A stretch of DNA of 64,000 nt from Lachnospiraceae bacterium. GTDB lineage: Bacteria > Bacillota > Clostridia > Lachnospirales > Lachnospiraceae. The translations under genes and the position numbers were made by a program. Each line of letters begins with the position of its first letter. The first letter of the stretch is position 1. Shown here piece after piece: positions 26,468 to 35,361 of the stretch. The notes below the pieces were generated by a model. It had not been told where the DNA came from. It saw only the letters and a program-made list of their open reading frames with translations, and made no database searches. The stretch covers positions 1-64,000 of the forward strand of contig JAPJQL010000019.1 in the NCBI GenBank assembly GCA_030825115.1, in the 5' to 3' direction.

Positions 26468-27226
26468 ATGAAGATTGCAATTGTAACCGGGGCATCCTCC
26501 GGTATGGGAAAAGAGGCTGTCATACAGATCGCCGACCGTTTTGGCGGGCTTGACGAGATCTGGGCGATCGCCAGGAGAGAAGAGCGGCTAAGGAACTTAA
26601 AGCGTCAGCTTCCGGTTCCGCTGCGTATCCTTCCACTGGATCTGACGGAGGAAGACGATCTGAATACGCTGCGAAAAGAGCTGAAATGGCATACGCCGGA
26701 TGTCAAGATCCTGATCAATTCCGCCGGATATGGAAAGATTGGAAAGGTCGGGGATCTGAGCCTGACGGACGAGTCCGGTATGGTGCGGCTGAACTGCGAA
26801 GCATTGTGCGCCGTGACCCATCTGGTCCTGCCCTATATGTCAGACCACAGCCGGATCATCCAGTTCGCATCCTCGGCGGCCTTTCTTCCACAGCCCAAAT
26901 TCGCGATCTATGCGGCGACCAAATCCTTTGTGCTGAGCTACAGCCGTGCGCTGAATGCAGAGTTGAAGCCCCGGAATATTTCAGTGACGGCGGTATGTCC
27001 CGGACCGGTCAAAACCGAGTTTTTTGACATCGCGGAGACGACCGGGCATGTGCCATTATATAAAAAGCTGACGATGGCGGACCCGAAGAAGGTGGTGCGC
27101 CTTGCACTGCGCGACAGCATGATGGGAAAGAGCGTGTCCGTCTACGGTCCGCTGATGAAGGCATTTTCCCTGCTGTGCAAAATCGTGCCCCATGACATCC
27201 TGTTAAAAGTCATGGAACATATGTAA
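26468..27226 (+). CDS. Short-chain dehydrogenase/reductase
   Basis: 252 residues of classical SDR: cofactor motif TGASSGMGKEA, INSAGYG, catalytic Ser in FASSAA, and YAATK as the Tyr-x3-Lys dyad. The substrate is unknown; the type resembles the SDR with a hydrophobic C-terminal tail (MKAFSLLCKIVPHDILLKV), possibly membrane-associated. The ATG at 26468 is 8 bases after AGGAGG; an upstream GTG (26462) is too close to that site. Confidence 0.9.
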   Translation: MKIAIVTGASSGMGKEAVIQIADRFGGLDEIWAIARREERLRNLKRQLPVPLRILPLDLTEEDDLNTLRKELKWHTPDVKILINSAGYGKIGKVGDLSLTDESGMVRLNCEALCAVTHLVLPYMSDHSRIIQFASSAAFLPQPKFAIYAATKSFVLSYSRALNAELKPRNISVTAVCPGPVKTEFFDIAETTGHVPLYKKLTMADPKKVVRLALRDSMMGKSVSVYGPLMKAFSLLCKIVPHDILLKVMEHM

Positions 27227-27240
27227 GGAGAAAAAGTTCT

Positions 27241-27807
27241 ATGCAGAAGAAAAAAGGACAATATGGTTACCGGGACAGCAGCAGGAAGGTGCGGCTTGCC
27301 ATTGTGCTGGTGCTTTTGGCGGCAATCCTGATCCAGTTGGTTGCCCGCTATTTGACAGACAACCAGGCGGCGAGAAATATCCTGACCGTGATGGCGATCC
27401 TGACTGTGCTTCCGATGGCAAATATGGCATCCCCGCTGATCGCTTCCTGGAAGTACCGGACGGCGTCTGAGTCGTTCCACAAAAAGACCGCAGCCTACGA
27501 ATCACGTTTTCCGATCCTCTATGACCTGGTCATCACGTCAAAAGAGCTGATCATGCCGATGGATGCGATCGCGGTCCATCCAAAGGGAGTCATCGCGTAC
27601 TGCACCGGTCAGAAGGTGGATGTGGCAAAGGCGGAACAGTTCTTAAACAGCATGCTGTCTGCGCAGAAGCTGGATGCAAATGCGAAGGTCATCAAAGAAG
27701 AGTCCGCATTTTTCCGACGCCTTGACAACTTAAAGCCGGCAGCGGAATATGAGGACGACGGAAGCCTTCCCTACGTGGAGTCGCTGTTAAAAAGTTTATC
27801 GATGTAA
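27241..27807 (+). CDS. Predicted membrane protein, function unknown
   Basis: 188 residues. The basic N-terminus (MQKKKGQYGYRD) is followed by two adjacent hydrophobic helices (about 20-37 and 46-66) and a soluble C-terminal domain of about 120 residues. No enzymatic motif is recognised. It lies 14 bases after the SDR gene and 17 before the pseudouridine synthase, so it is in that operon. It looks like a conserved hypothetical of the family Lachnospiraceae. Confidence 0.7.
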   Translation: MQKKKGQYGYRDSSRKVRLAIVLVLLAAILIQLVARYLTDNQAARNILTVMAILTVLPMANMASPLIASWKYRTASESFHKKTAAYESRFPILYDLVITSKELIMPMDAIAVHPKGVIAYCTGQKVDVAKAEQFLNSMLSAQKLDANAKVIKEESAFFRRLDNLKPAAEYEDDGSLPYVESLLKSLSM

Positions 27808-27824
27808 AGAAAGGATTTTCAGTT

Positions 27825-28787
27825 ATGCGTGCACTCACAGTAGGAGAAAATGAGGCCGGGCAGCGGCTTGATAAACTGCTTGCCAAATACTTGAATCTCG
27901 CCCCCAAAAGCTTCCTCTACAAGATGATGCGGAAAAAGAACATCACGCTGAACGGGAAAAAATGCGATGGTTCGGAAAAGCTGAATCCGGGCGATGAGAT
28001 CAAGATGTTTCTTGCGGATGAGACGATTGAGACGTTTTCGGAAGTAAAGATCCAAAAAGTAAAAAAACAGAAGCTTGATATCATCTATGAGGACGGGCAT
28101 ATCCTGCTGATCAACAAACCGTCCGGGATGCTGTCCCAGAAGGCAAAGGATACGGATGAATCCCTGGTAGAATACCTGATCGACTACCTGCTGGATACCG
28201 GCGGGATTACGAGAGAGAGCCTGCAAAGCTTCCGTCCGTCGGTCTGTAACCGTCTGGACCGCAACACCAGCGGACTGGTGGCGGCAGGCAAATCCCTTGC
28301 GGGTCTTCAGATCCTGTCAGGGGCATTCAAAGACCGCACCATCCACAAATATTATCAGTGCGTCGTGGCAGGGGAGGTACTGAAATCTGAGACCATATCC
28401 GGATTCTTGAAAAAGGATGAAAAGACCAACCAGGTGGAGATATCTGCTAAAGAGACGCCAAACAGCGCGCCCATCCGGACCAGATACGAGCCGCTTGCCC
28501 AAAAAGACGGATTCACTCTTTTGAAGGTGACGCTGATCACCGGGCGCACCCATCAGATCCGTGCCCATCTTGCCTCCATCGGCCATCCGATCGTGGGGGA
28601 TTATAAATATGGCAATGCCCGGATCAATGAAGCGGCAAAGAGGGAGCATGGCATCCGTTCCCAGATGCTTCATTCCTGGCGGCTGGTGATGCCAAACGAT
28701 CTGAAGGAGCCGCTCCACTATCTTGGCGGAAGGGAGTTTACCGCCCCTTTGCCGCCGGAATTTAAAAGATTTTTTCCGGCAGAATGA
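27825..28787 (+). CDS. RluA/RluD family pseudouridine synthase
   Basis: 320 residues. An N-terminal S4 domain (AGQRLDKLLAKYLNLAPKSFLYKMMRKKNI) is followed by the RluA-type catalytic fold with Asp145 in NRLDRNTSGLV, then LITGRTHQIRAHLA. It converts uridines to pseudouridine, typically in 23S rRNA. It is one of several such enzymes, so the target cannot be fixed. A strong ribosome binding site (AAAGG) lies upstream. Confidence 0.92.
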   Translation: MRALTVGENEAGQRLDKLLAKYLNLAPKSFLYKMMRKKNITLNGKKCDGSEKLNPGDEIKMFLADETIETFSEVKIQKVKKQKLDIIYEDGHILLINKPSGMLSQKAKDTDESLVEYLIDYLLDTGGITRESLQSFRPSVCNRLDRNTSGLVAAGKSLAGLQILSGAFKDRTIHKYYQCVVAGEVLKSETISGFLKKDEKTNQVEISAKETPNSAPIRTRYEPLAQKDGFTLLKVTLITGRTHQIRAHLASIGHPIVGDYKYGNARINEAAKREHGIRSQMLHSWRLVMPNDLKEPLHYLGGREFTAPLPPEFKRFFPAE

Positions 28788-28830
28788 TCTGCCCTTATGG
28801 ATGACAGCGAAGGAAAAGACGGAGGAAAGT

Positions 28831-29385
28831 ATGGGAACATGGAAGACAAGGGGACTCAGGGGCTCTACCCTGGAAGACCTCATCAACCACAGCAATGAAA
28901 GCTACCGGGAAAAGAAACTGGCGCTGATCCAGAAGATCCCGACGCCGATCACCCCGATCAGCATAGAAAAAGAAAGCCGTCACATCACCCTGGCCTATTT
29001 TGACCAGAAGAGTACGGTGGATTATATTGGCACGGTCCAGGGGATTCCTGTCTGCTTTGATGCCAAAGAATGCGCGGTAAAGACCTTTCCGCTGCAAAAC
29101 GTCCATTCCCATCAGGTGCAGTTTATGAAGGAGTTTGAAGAACAGGGCGGGATTGCCTTTTTAATCCTGCACTTTACAGCGCTGGACGAGATCTATTACC
29201 TTCCGTTTCGCGAGCTCTACGGCTACTGGACGCGGATGGAGACGGGCGGACGAAAGAGCTTTACTTATGATGAGATTGACAAATCCTGGAAGATCGGACA
29301 TTACCGGGATATTCTGGTCCATTATCTGGAACTGATCCAGAAGGACCTGGACTGGAGAGAAGAGCATGGAACACACCGCATATGA
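28831..29385 (+). CDS. recU: Holliday junction resolvase RecU
   Basis: 184 residues, close to the usual length of about 200. Features include TRGLRGSTLEDLINHSN at the N-terminus, the catalytic acidic residues in STVDYIGTVQG and FDAKE, and HQVQFMKEFEEQGGIAFLI. RecU is the Firmicutes Holliday junction endonuclease acting in recombination and chromosome segregation. GGAGG at 28821 supports ATG 28831; longer in-frame starts overlap the previous gene without a site. The usual neighbour ponA is not present. Instead it overlaps a membrane-protein gene by 20 bases. Confidence 0.93.
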   Translation: MGTWKTRGLRGSTLEDLINHSNESYREKKLALIQKIPTPITPISIEKESRHITLAYFDQKSTVDYIGTVQGIPVCFDAKECAVKTFPLQNVHSHQVQFMKEFEEQGGIAFLILHFTALDEIYYLPFRELYGYWTRMETGGRKSFTYDEIDKSWKIGHYRDILVHYLELIQKDLDWREEHGTHRI

Positions 29386-30688
29386 GCTGCTTTGGCTATT
29401 TTTGATCTATTCGTTTCTTGGGTGGTGCCTGGAGGTCAGCCTTGCGGCCGTCAAGCGGCATCACCTGATCAATAAAGGATTTTTGAACGCGCCGTTTTGT
29501 ACCATCTATGGTACGGCGGCTGTGGCATTCGCCCTGTTCTTGCCGGAACTGAAGGACAGCCTGTTCTTTTTGTTCCTTGGCGGAATGCTGATCGCCTCCT
29601 TCCTGGAGTACTGGGCCGGGCGGATGATGGAGCGGATCTTCCACCGGAAGTGGTGGGATTACTCGGAATACAGGCTGAACCTGGATGGATATGTCTGCCT
29701 GCGCTACTCCATATTTTGGGGAATCAGCGCCGTGCTCATGATGAAATTCACCAACCCGCTTTTATTAAAACTGCTTGGCCTGGTGCCTTCGTTTGCAGGA
29801 AAGATCCTTTTGTGGGGCATCAGCGGACTTTTGGTGGTGGATGCAGTCGGAACATCGGCGGCGATCCTGCAGCTTCATCACGGAATCGACCGGATTACCC
29901 AGATCAGCGAGGACTGGCAGAAGCTGTCGGAATCCCTGGGCAATGCCCTGACACGGCGGATCCACCGGCGTATGATGAAAGCCTATCCGAATATCGAGCT
30001 GAAACATATCCTGGAAGAGCGGGGACATGCACAGGAGGCGGCGCCGGATATCTTTGCCGCCGGATGCAGCTTTTATAAGCTGGTATCCCTGTTTTTTATC
30101 GGAGCTTTTCTTGGAGATATCGTGGAGACGATATTCTGCTATGTGACCAGCGGCGTTCTGATGAGCCGCAGCAGCGTGGTATACGGCCCGTTCAGCATCG
30201 TATGGGGACTTGGCTGTGTGATGCTGACCGCCGTCCTGTATCAGTACCGGGAAAGCAATGACCGGCACATCTTTCTGGCAGGGACGGTGCTTGGAGGCGC
30301 CTATGAATATATCTGCAGCGTATTTACAGAGCTTGTATTCGGCACAGTGTTCTGGGATTACAGTGCAATCCCGTTCAACCTGGGGGGACGCATCAACCTG
30401 CTGTACTGCTTTTTCTGGGGCATCGTCGCCGTGGTATGGCTGAAGGTGGTCTACCCGGCGCTCTCAGGCTGGATCGAGCGGCTGCCCGTAAAGGCGGGAG
30501 TCATCGGCTGTAACCTGCTGATCGTTTTCATGGCAGTCAATATAGCAGTCTCAGGCCTGGCCCTTTACCGGTACACCGCGAGACAGGGAGGGGCGGCGGC
30601 AGATCATGCGCTGGAAGTTTTCCTGGATGACCACTTTCCTGACAGCAGGATTGAGCGGGTTTATCCCAATCTGAAAATTGTGGATTGA
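29366..30688 (+). CDS. Duplicated CmpB-type (PF06541-like) membrane protein
   Basis: 440 residues with about ten transmembrane helices. It contains two copies of a module usually found singly in proteins annotated as putative ABC transporter permease. Each has (L/Y)EY or LE plus WWDYS-RLNLDGYVCLRYSIFWG in the first half and FWDYSAIPFNLGGRINLLYCFFWG in the second. The linker (about 180-230) is soluble. The function of this family is not established despite its name, and no ATPase gene is nearby. It is coupled to recU by overlap, and the stop codon overlaps the his promoter. Confidence 0.8.
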   Translation: MEHTAYELLWLFLIYSFLGWCLEVSLAAVKRHHLINKGFLNAPFCTIYGTAAVAFALFLPELKDSLFFLFLGGMLIASFLEYWAGRMMERIFHRKWWDYSEYRLNLDGYVCLRYSIFWGISAVLMMKFTNPLLLKLLGLVPSFAGKILLWGISGLLVVDAVGTSAAILQLHHGIDRITQISEDWQKLSESLGNALTRRIHRRMMKAYPNIELKHILEERGHAQEAAPDIFAAGCSFYKLVSLFFIGAFLGDIVETIFCYVTSGVLMSRSSVVYGPFSIVWGLGCVMLTAVLYQYRESNDRHIFLAGTVLGGAYEYICSVFTELVFGTVFWDYSAIPFNLGGRINLLYCFFWGIVAVVWLKVVYPALSGWIERLPVKAGVIGCNLLIVFMAVNIAVSGLALYRYTARQGGAAADHALEVFLDDHFPDSRIERVYPNLKIVD

Positions 30689-30713
30689 CAAGGGCAGGTT
30701 CTTCCCCTATAAT
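30685..30713 (+). promoter_or_regulatory. Perfect consensus sigma-A promoter of the his operon
   Basis: TTGACA at 30685-30690, 17-base spacer, TATAAT at 30708-30713. The -35 overlaps the stop codon of the preceding membrane-protein gene. The leader to hisZ is about 45 bases, too short for a T-box, so histidine control by T-box is not seen. Confidence 0.85.
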
Positions 30714-30762
30714 AGAGAGCACGTTATCGAATTATCACTTTACCATGTGAAAGCGAGGGCAT

Positions 30763-32025
30763 ATGAATAACCAGTTATTACATACCCCGGAGGGAGTCCG
30801 GGACATTTATGCGGAAGAATGTGCCAGGAAGATGGCCGTCCAGGATAAGATCCAGAAGGTATTCCATCTGTATGGCTACCAGAATATAGAGACTCCGACG
30901 TTTGAATTTTTCGATATTTTCAAAAGCGAGCGGGGAAGCGTCGGCTCCCGTGAGATGTTTAAGTTTTTCGACCGGGACAACAACACGCTGGTGCTGCGGC
31001 CGGATATGACGCCGTCGATCGCCCGGTGCGTGGCAAAATATTTTATGGATGAGGATAAACCGCTGCGGCTCTGTTATCTGGAACCGACCTTTATCAACAA
31101 CACCAGCTACCAGGGGCGCTTAAAGGAATCCACCCAGACCGGCGCAGAGCTGATCGGGGACGATACAAGCGATGCGGATGCGGAGATGATCGCCATGGTG
31201 ATCGACGCCTTAAAGTCCACGGGTCTTCAGGAATTCCAGGTGGAGCTGGGGCAGGTGGAGTTTTACCGTGGGCTTGTAGAAGAGGCCGGCATGGACGAAG
31301 AGACCCAGGAACAGCTTCGGGAACTGATCGAGAACAAGAATTTCTTCGGAGTGGAGGAGCTTCTTGGCAGACAGACGATGGATGCCTCTCTCAAACAGGT
31401 ATTTTTAAAGCTGCCGGAGCTTTTTGGAGATATCGGACAGATTCGCCTGGCTAAGACCATGACTTCCAATCCCCGGGCGGTAAAGGCGATCGAACGCCTG
31501 GAGCGGGTGCAGGAGATTTTGGATGGATATGGGCTGGGTGATTATGTCTCTTATGACCTGGGAATGCTCAGCAAATATTCCTACTATACCGGAATCATCT
31601 TTCAGGCATACACCTACGGGACGGGGGCATATATCGTGACGGGAGGCCGCTATGACAAGCTGCTGGTCCAGTTCGGCAAAGACGCTCCGGCGGTCGGTTT
31701 TGCCATCGTGGCAGACCAGCTGATGCTCGCCCTGTCCCGCCAGAAGATCGAGACAAAAGTAGACATGGTGAACACGATCATCCTGTATGACCGTTCGTCG
31801 AGACTGGCGGCGATCCGTCTGGCCGGGCATTTCCGTTCCCGGAAGATGGCGGTCCAGCTGATCCGTAAGCCGTCAGATGCAGATGTAAAGGAGTATCTGG
31901 CCTATGCGGCGCGCCGGAATATCCGCAATATCCTGTATCTGCCGGGAGACGGCGCTAACGTGCAGGCGTATGACATCCCGTCAGGCAGGATGGATGTCAT
32001 CGCCTATACGGACTATATCCATTGA
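30763..32025 (+). CDS. hisZ: ATP phosphoribosyltransferase regulatory subunit HisZ
   Basis: 420 residues of the HisRS-like catalytic fold: motif 2-like FLRPDMTPSIARC and TQTGAELIGDD, plus the histidine-site YYTGIIFQAYT and GGRYDKLL. Identified as HisZ rather than HisRS by its position directly before a short-form hisG. HisZ lacks tRNA-charging activity and assembles with HisG to give a functional, feedback-sensitive first enzyme of histidine synthesis. First gene of the operon. Confidence 0.93.
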   Translation: MNNQLLHTPEGVRDIYAEECARKMAVQDKIQKVFHLYGYQNIETPTFEFFDIFKSERGSVGSREMFKFFDRDNNTLVLRPDMTPSIARCVAKYFMDEDKPLRLCYLEPTFINNTSYQGRLKESTQTGAELIGDDTSDADAEMIAMVIDALKSTGLQEFQVELGQVEFYRGLVEEAGMDEETQEQLRELIENKNFFGVEELLGRQTMDASLKQVFLKLPELFGDIGQIRLAKTMTSNPRAVKAIERLERVQEILDGYGLGDYVSYDLGMLSKYSYYTGIIFQAYTYGTGAYIVTGGRYDKLLVQFGKDAPAVGFAIVADQLMLALSRQKIETKVDMVNTIILYDRSSRLAAIRLAGHFRSRKMAVQLIRKPSDADVKEYLAYAARRNIRNILYLPGDGANVQAYDIPSGRMDVIAYTDYIH

Positions 32026-32046
32026 TGGGAAGCAGGAGGTAGGCAT

Positions 32047-32703
32047 ATGAGATATCTGACTTTCGCCCTTGCAAAAGGCAGGCTGGCGGATAAGACTCTG
32101 GAGATGTTTGAGAAGATCGGCATCACCTGCGAGGAGATGAAGGACAAAAAATCCAGGAAACTGATTTTTACCAATGAAGAACTTGGCTTTCGGTTCTTTT
32201 TATCAAAGGCAAACGACGTCCCAACCTATGTGGAGTACGGCGCCGCCGACATCGGGATCGTAGGCAAGGACACGATCCTGGAAGAAGGCAGAAAACTGTT
32301 TGAGGTGCTGGACCTTGGCATCGGCAGATGCCGGATGTGCGTCTGCGGGCCGGAGTCGGCAAGAGAATATCTGCAGCACCATGAACTGATCCGGGTGGCA
32401 ACCAAATACCCGGCGATCGCCAAAGACTATTTTTACAACAAAAAGCATCAGACTGTGGAGATCATCAAGCTGAACGGATCGATCGAGCTGGCTCCGATCG
32501 TGGGGCTGTCCGAAGTGATCGTAGATATCGTGGAGACCGGCTCTACCCTGCGTGAAAACGGGCTTGGCGTGCTGGAAGAGGTCTGCCCTCTGTCCGCCCG
32601 CATGGTGGTGAACCAGGTCAGCATGAAACGGGAGAATGAGCGGATCACGAAATTGATCCGGGATTTAAAGACACTGATACAAATGCAGCAGGAGGAAACA
32701 TGA
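32047..32703 (+). CDS. hisG: ATP phosphoribosyltransferase, short form
   Basis: 218 residues, the short form lacking the C-terminal regulatory domain and therefore dependent on HisZ. It has ALAKGRLADKTLEMFE, YGAADIGIVGKDT, and the PRPP loop VDIVETGSTLRENGL. It catalyses ATP plus PRPP to phosphoribosyl-ATP. The stop overlaps hisD (ATGA). Confidence 0.96.
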   Translation: MRYLTFALAKGRLADKTLEMFEKIGITCEEMKDKKSRKLIFTNEELGFRFFLSKANDVPTYVEYGAADIGIVGKDTILEEGRKLFEVLDLGIGRCRMCVCGPESAREYLQHHELIRVATKYPAIAKDYFYNKKHQTVEIIKLNGSIELAPIVGLSEVIVDIVETGSTLRENGLGVLEEVCPLSARMVVNQVSMKRENERITKLIRDLKTLIQMQQEET

Positions 32704-33989
32704 GAATTGTCAAACTAAACGAAGATACCAGAAAAAATATCCTTGCCGACCTGTTAAAAAGGGATCCGAACAATTACGGCAGCTATGAGGATACGGTGAA
32801 AGCCATTGTAAATGATGTGAAGGAGCGGGGGGACGCTGCGGTTTCCGAGTATACAAGACGTTTCGACGGAGCCGATATCAACGCGTCCAATATCCGCGTG
32901 ACCGATGTCGAGATCAAGGAGGCGCTGTCGCTGGTAGAGCCGCAGCTTCTCACGGTGATGAAGAGGGCGATGAAAAATATCCGGGAATACCATGAAAAGC
33001 AGAAGCAGTACAGCTGGTTTGACAGTAAGCCCGACGGCACGATCCTTGGCCAGAAGGTGACTCCGCTGGCCAGCGTAGGTGTCTACGTGCCGGGCGGAAA
33101 GGCGGCATATCCGTCCTCCGTCCTTATGAATATCATCCCGGCAGAGGTGGCAGGGGTCTCCCGGATCGTGATGGTGACGCCTCCGGGAAAGGACGGCAAG
33201 GTGAACCCGGTGACATTGATCGCGGCCCATCTTGCCGGAGCGACGGAAGTCTACAAGGCGGGAGGCGCGCAGGCGGTCGCCGCCCTTGCCTTTGGCACGG
33301 AAAGCATTCCGAAGGTTAATAAGATCGTGGGGCCCGGCAACATCTTCGTGGCGCTCGCCAAAAAGACGGTCTATGGGCATGTCAGCATTGACAGCATTGC
33401 CGGCCCCAGCGAAATCCTGGTCCTTGCAGATGAGACGGCAAACCCGCGCTATGTGGCGGCGGACCTTTTGTCCCAGGCAGAACATGACGAGCTTGCCTCC
33501 GCGATCCTTGTGACCACCAGCATGGAACTTGCAAAAAAGGTATCCCGGGAAGTGGACAGCTTTGTGGCCGAGCTGTCCCGGAAGGATATTTTGGAAAAGT
33601 CCCTGGAAAACTACGGGTATATCCTGGTGGCCGATTCTATGGAGGATGCCATCGCCACGGCCAACGAGATCGCCTCCGAGCATCTGGAAATCGTGACCCG
33701 CAATCCGTTTGAGGTGATGACGAAGATTCAGAATGCGGGAGCTATCTTCCTTGGGGAGTACAGCTCGGAGCCGCTGGGAGATTATTTTGCAGGTCCCAAC
33801 CATGTGCTTCCGACCAACGGGACGGCTAAATTCTTCTCCCCGCTGAGCGTAGATGATTATATTAAAAAATCCAGTATTATTTACTATTCAAAAGAGGCCT
33901 TAGAGCCGATCCACAAGGATATCGAGGAGTTTGCAAAAGCGGAGCATCTCACGGCTCACGCCAACTCGATCCGGGTGAGGTTCGAATAG
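32700..33989 (+). CDS. hisD: Histidinol dehydrogenase
   Basis: 429 residues, zinc- and NAD-dependent, performing the last two oxidations to histidine. Family blocks include YVPGGKAAYPSSVLMN, AGGAQAVAALAFGT, VGPGNIFVALAKK, GPSEILVLAD, the catalytic-region SEHLEI and the Zn-binding AGPNHVLPT. Full length. Its start overlaps hisG by 4 bases. Confidence 0.97.
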   Translation: MRIVKLNEDTRKNILADLLKRDPNNYGSYEDTVKAIVNDVKERGDAAVSEYTRRFDGADINASNIRVTDVEIKEALSLVEPQLLTVMKRAMKNIREYHEKQKQYSWFDSKPDGTILGQKVTPLASVGVYVPGGKAAYPSSVLMNIIPAEVAGVSRIVMVTPPGKDGKVNPVTLIAAHLAGATEVYKAGGAQAVAALAFGTESIPKVNKIVGPGNIFVALAKKTVYGHVSIDSIAGPSEILVLADETANPRYVAADLLSQAEHDELASAILVTTSMELAKKVSREVDSFVAELSRKDILEKSLENYGYILVADSMEDAIATANEIASEHLEIVTRNPFEVMTKIQNAGAIFLGEYSSEPLGDYFAGPNHVLPTNGTAKFFSPLSVDDYIKKSSIIYYSKEALEPIHKDIEEFAKAEHLTAHANSIRVRFE

Positions 33990-34005
33990 GGAAAAGAGGG
34001 GAAAG

Positions 34006-34593
34006 ATGGAACGAACTGCGACGGTGACACGGGATACAAAGGAAACACAGATCAGGCTGACCCTGAATCTGGACGGAAGCGGCAAAGCCGATATTTCTAC
34101 CGGGATCGGATTTTTTGACCATATGCTCAACAGCTTTGCCCGTCATGGCATGTTTGACCTGACTTTGTCCGTGGAGGGCGACCTTGAGGTGGATACCCAT
34201 CACACGATAGAGGACACCGGAATCGTGCTGGGAAGGGCAGTCAAAGAGGCGGTAGGGGACAAAGCAGGGATGCTGCGCTACGGTTCAGCCCTGCTTCCTA
34301 TGGATGAAGCCCTGATCTTATGCGCCCTTGACCTCTGCGGCAGGCCCTATCTGGTCTATGACTTAAGACTTGACAGAGAACGGATCGGCGATCTGGAGAC
34401 AGAGATGGTGCGGGAATTTTTCTATGCCGTCTCCTATGGCGCTGAGATGAACCTGCACTTAAAGCAGCTGGACGGCAGCAACAACCACCACATCATCGAG
34501 GGGGCGTTTAAGGCATTTGCAAAGGCACTGGACATGGCGACCGGGCTGGATGCGCGGATTACGGGCGTTTTGTCTACCAAGGGGAGCCTGTAA
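34006..34593 (+). CDS. hisB: Imidazoleglycerol-phosphate dehydratase
   Basis: 195 residues, monofunctional (no phosphatase domain), as in Gram-positives. It carries the two His-rich metal-binding repeats: GIGFFDHMLNSFARH with THHTIEDTGI, and GSNNHHIIEGAFKAFAKAL near the C-terminus. It converts imidazoleglycerol phosphate to imidazoleacetol phosphate. Confidence 0.96.
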   Translation: MERTATVTRDTKETQIRLTLNLDGSGKADISTGIGFFDHMLNSFARHGMFDLTLSVEGDLEVDTHHTIEDTGIVLGRAVKEAVGDKAGMLRYGSALLPMDEALILCALDLCGRPYLVYDLRLDRERIGDLETEMVREFFYAVSYGAEMNLHLKQLDGSNNHHIIEGAFKAFAKALDMATGLDARITGVLSTKGSL

Positions 34594-34631
34594 ACAGATC
34601 TGAGAAATTCGAAAAAGCAAGGAGTATGAAC

Positions 34632-35360
34632 ATGCAGTTATATCCGGCAATCGATATGAAGGGCGGCAAGTGCGTCCGTCTGACACAGGGACTTTTTGAC
34701 AATGTAACGATATATTCCGACACCCCCGCCGAGATGGCAAAGCTTTGGGTCGGTCAGGGAGCCAGCTTTCTCCACATCGTGGATCTGGACGGCGCGCTGG
34801 CGGGGCGTTCGGTCAACGAGGAGGCGATCCGTCAGATCGTGGAGTCGGTGGATGTGCCGGTCCAGCTGGGCGGCGGCATCCGTAGCGCCGAGGCAGTCGC
34901 CTATATGCTGGAGCTTGGGATTACCCGCTGCATCATCGGGACCCGCGCCGTGGAACGCCCCGCGTTTATCGGCGAACTGGTGGAACGTTTTGGAGCAGAC
35001 CGCATCGTGGTCGGCGTAGATGCCAAAGACGGGATGGTGGCGGTGGAAGGCTGGGAAAAGGTATCGGACCTCTCAGCCCTGGAGCTCTGCATGAAGATGA
35101 AGGATTTTGGCGTAGAACATATTGTCTACACCGACATCTCCCGGGACGGCACCCTGACCGGACCGAACGTGGAATATACCAGGGAGCTGACGGAGCGCAC
35201 AGGGCTTGACATCATCGCGTCGGGCGGCGTGTCCGGCATGGAGGACCTGATCCGGCTGGAACAGTGTAAGGTCAGGGGCGCGATCATCGGAAAAGCGTTG
35301 TATGAGAACAAGATCAGCCTTCCAGAGGCTGTGGCGAGGTTTGAGAGGGGAGGGCGTTGA
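34632..35360 (+). CDS. hisA: Phosphoribosylformimino-AICAR-phosphate isomerase
   Basis: A 242-residue (beta-alpha)8 barrel. The catalytic Asp in YPAIDMKGGKCVRL and the second Asp in YTDISRDGTLTGPN are present, with the phosphate loops QLGGGIRS and IASGGVSGMEDL. ATG 34632 is preferred over 34626 because the AAGGAG site lies 7 rather than 1 bases away. Confidence 0.95.
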   Translation: MQLYPAIDMKGGKCVRLTQGLFDNVTIYSDTPAEMAKLWVGQGASFLHIVDLDGALAGRSVNEEAIRQIVESVDVPVQLGGGIRSAEAVAYMLELGITRCIIGTRAVERPAFIGELVERFGADRIVVGVDAKDGMVAVEGWEKVSDLSALELCMKMKDFGVEHIVYTDISRDGTLTGPNVEYTRELTERTGLDIIASGGVSGMEDLIRLEQCKVRGAIIGKALYENKISLPEAVARFERGGR

Positions 35361-35361
35361 C

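Noticed and set aside
30714..30762. T-box or his leader peptide before hisZ
   Set aside because: The leader is only about 45 bases, with no His codon run and no room for a T-box.
32754..33803. Long minus-strand open frame opposite hisD (349 codons)
   Set aside because: It lies wholly antisense to an unmistakable hisD, has no ribosome binding site and no recognisable motif; GC-rich codon structure of the real gene explains it.
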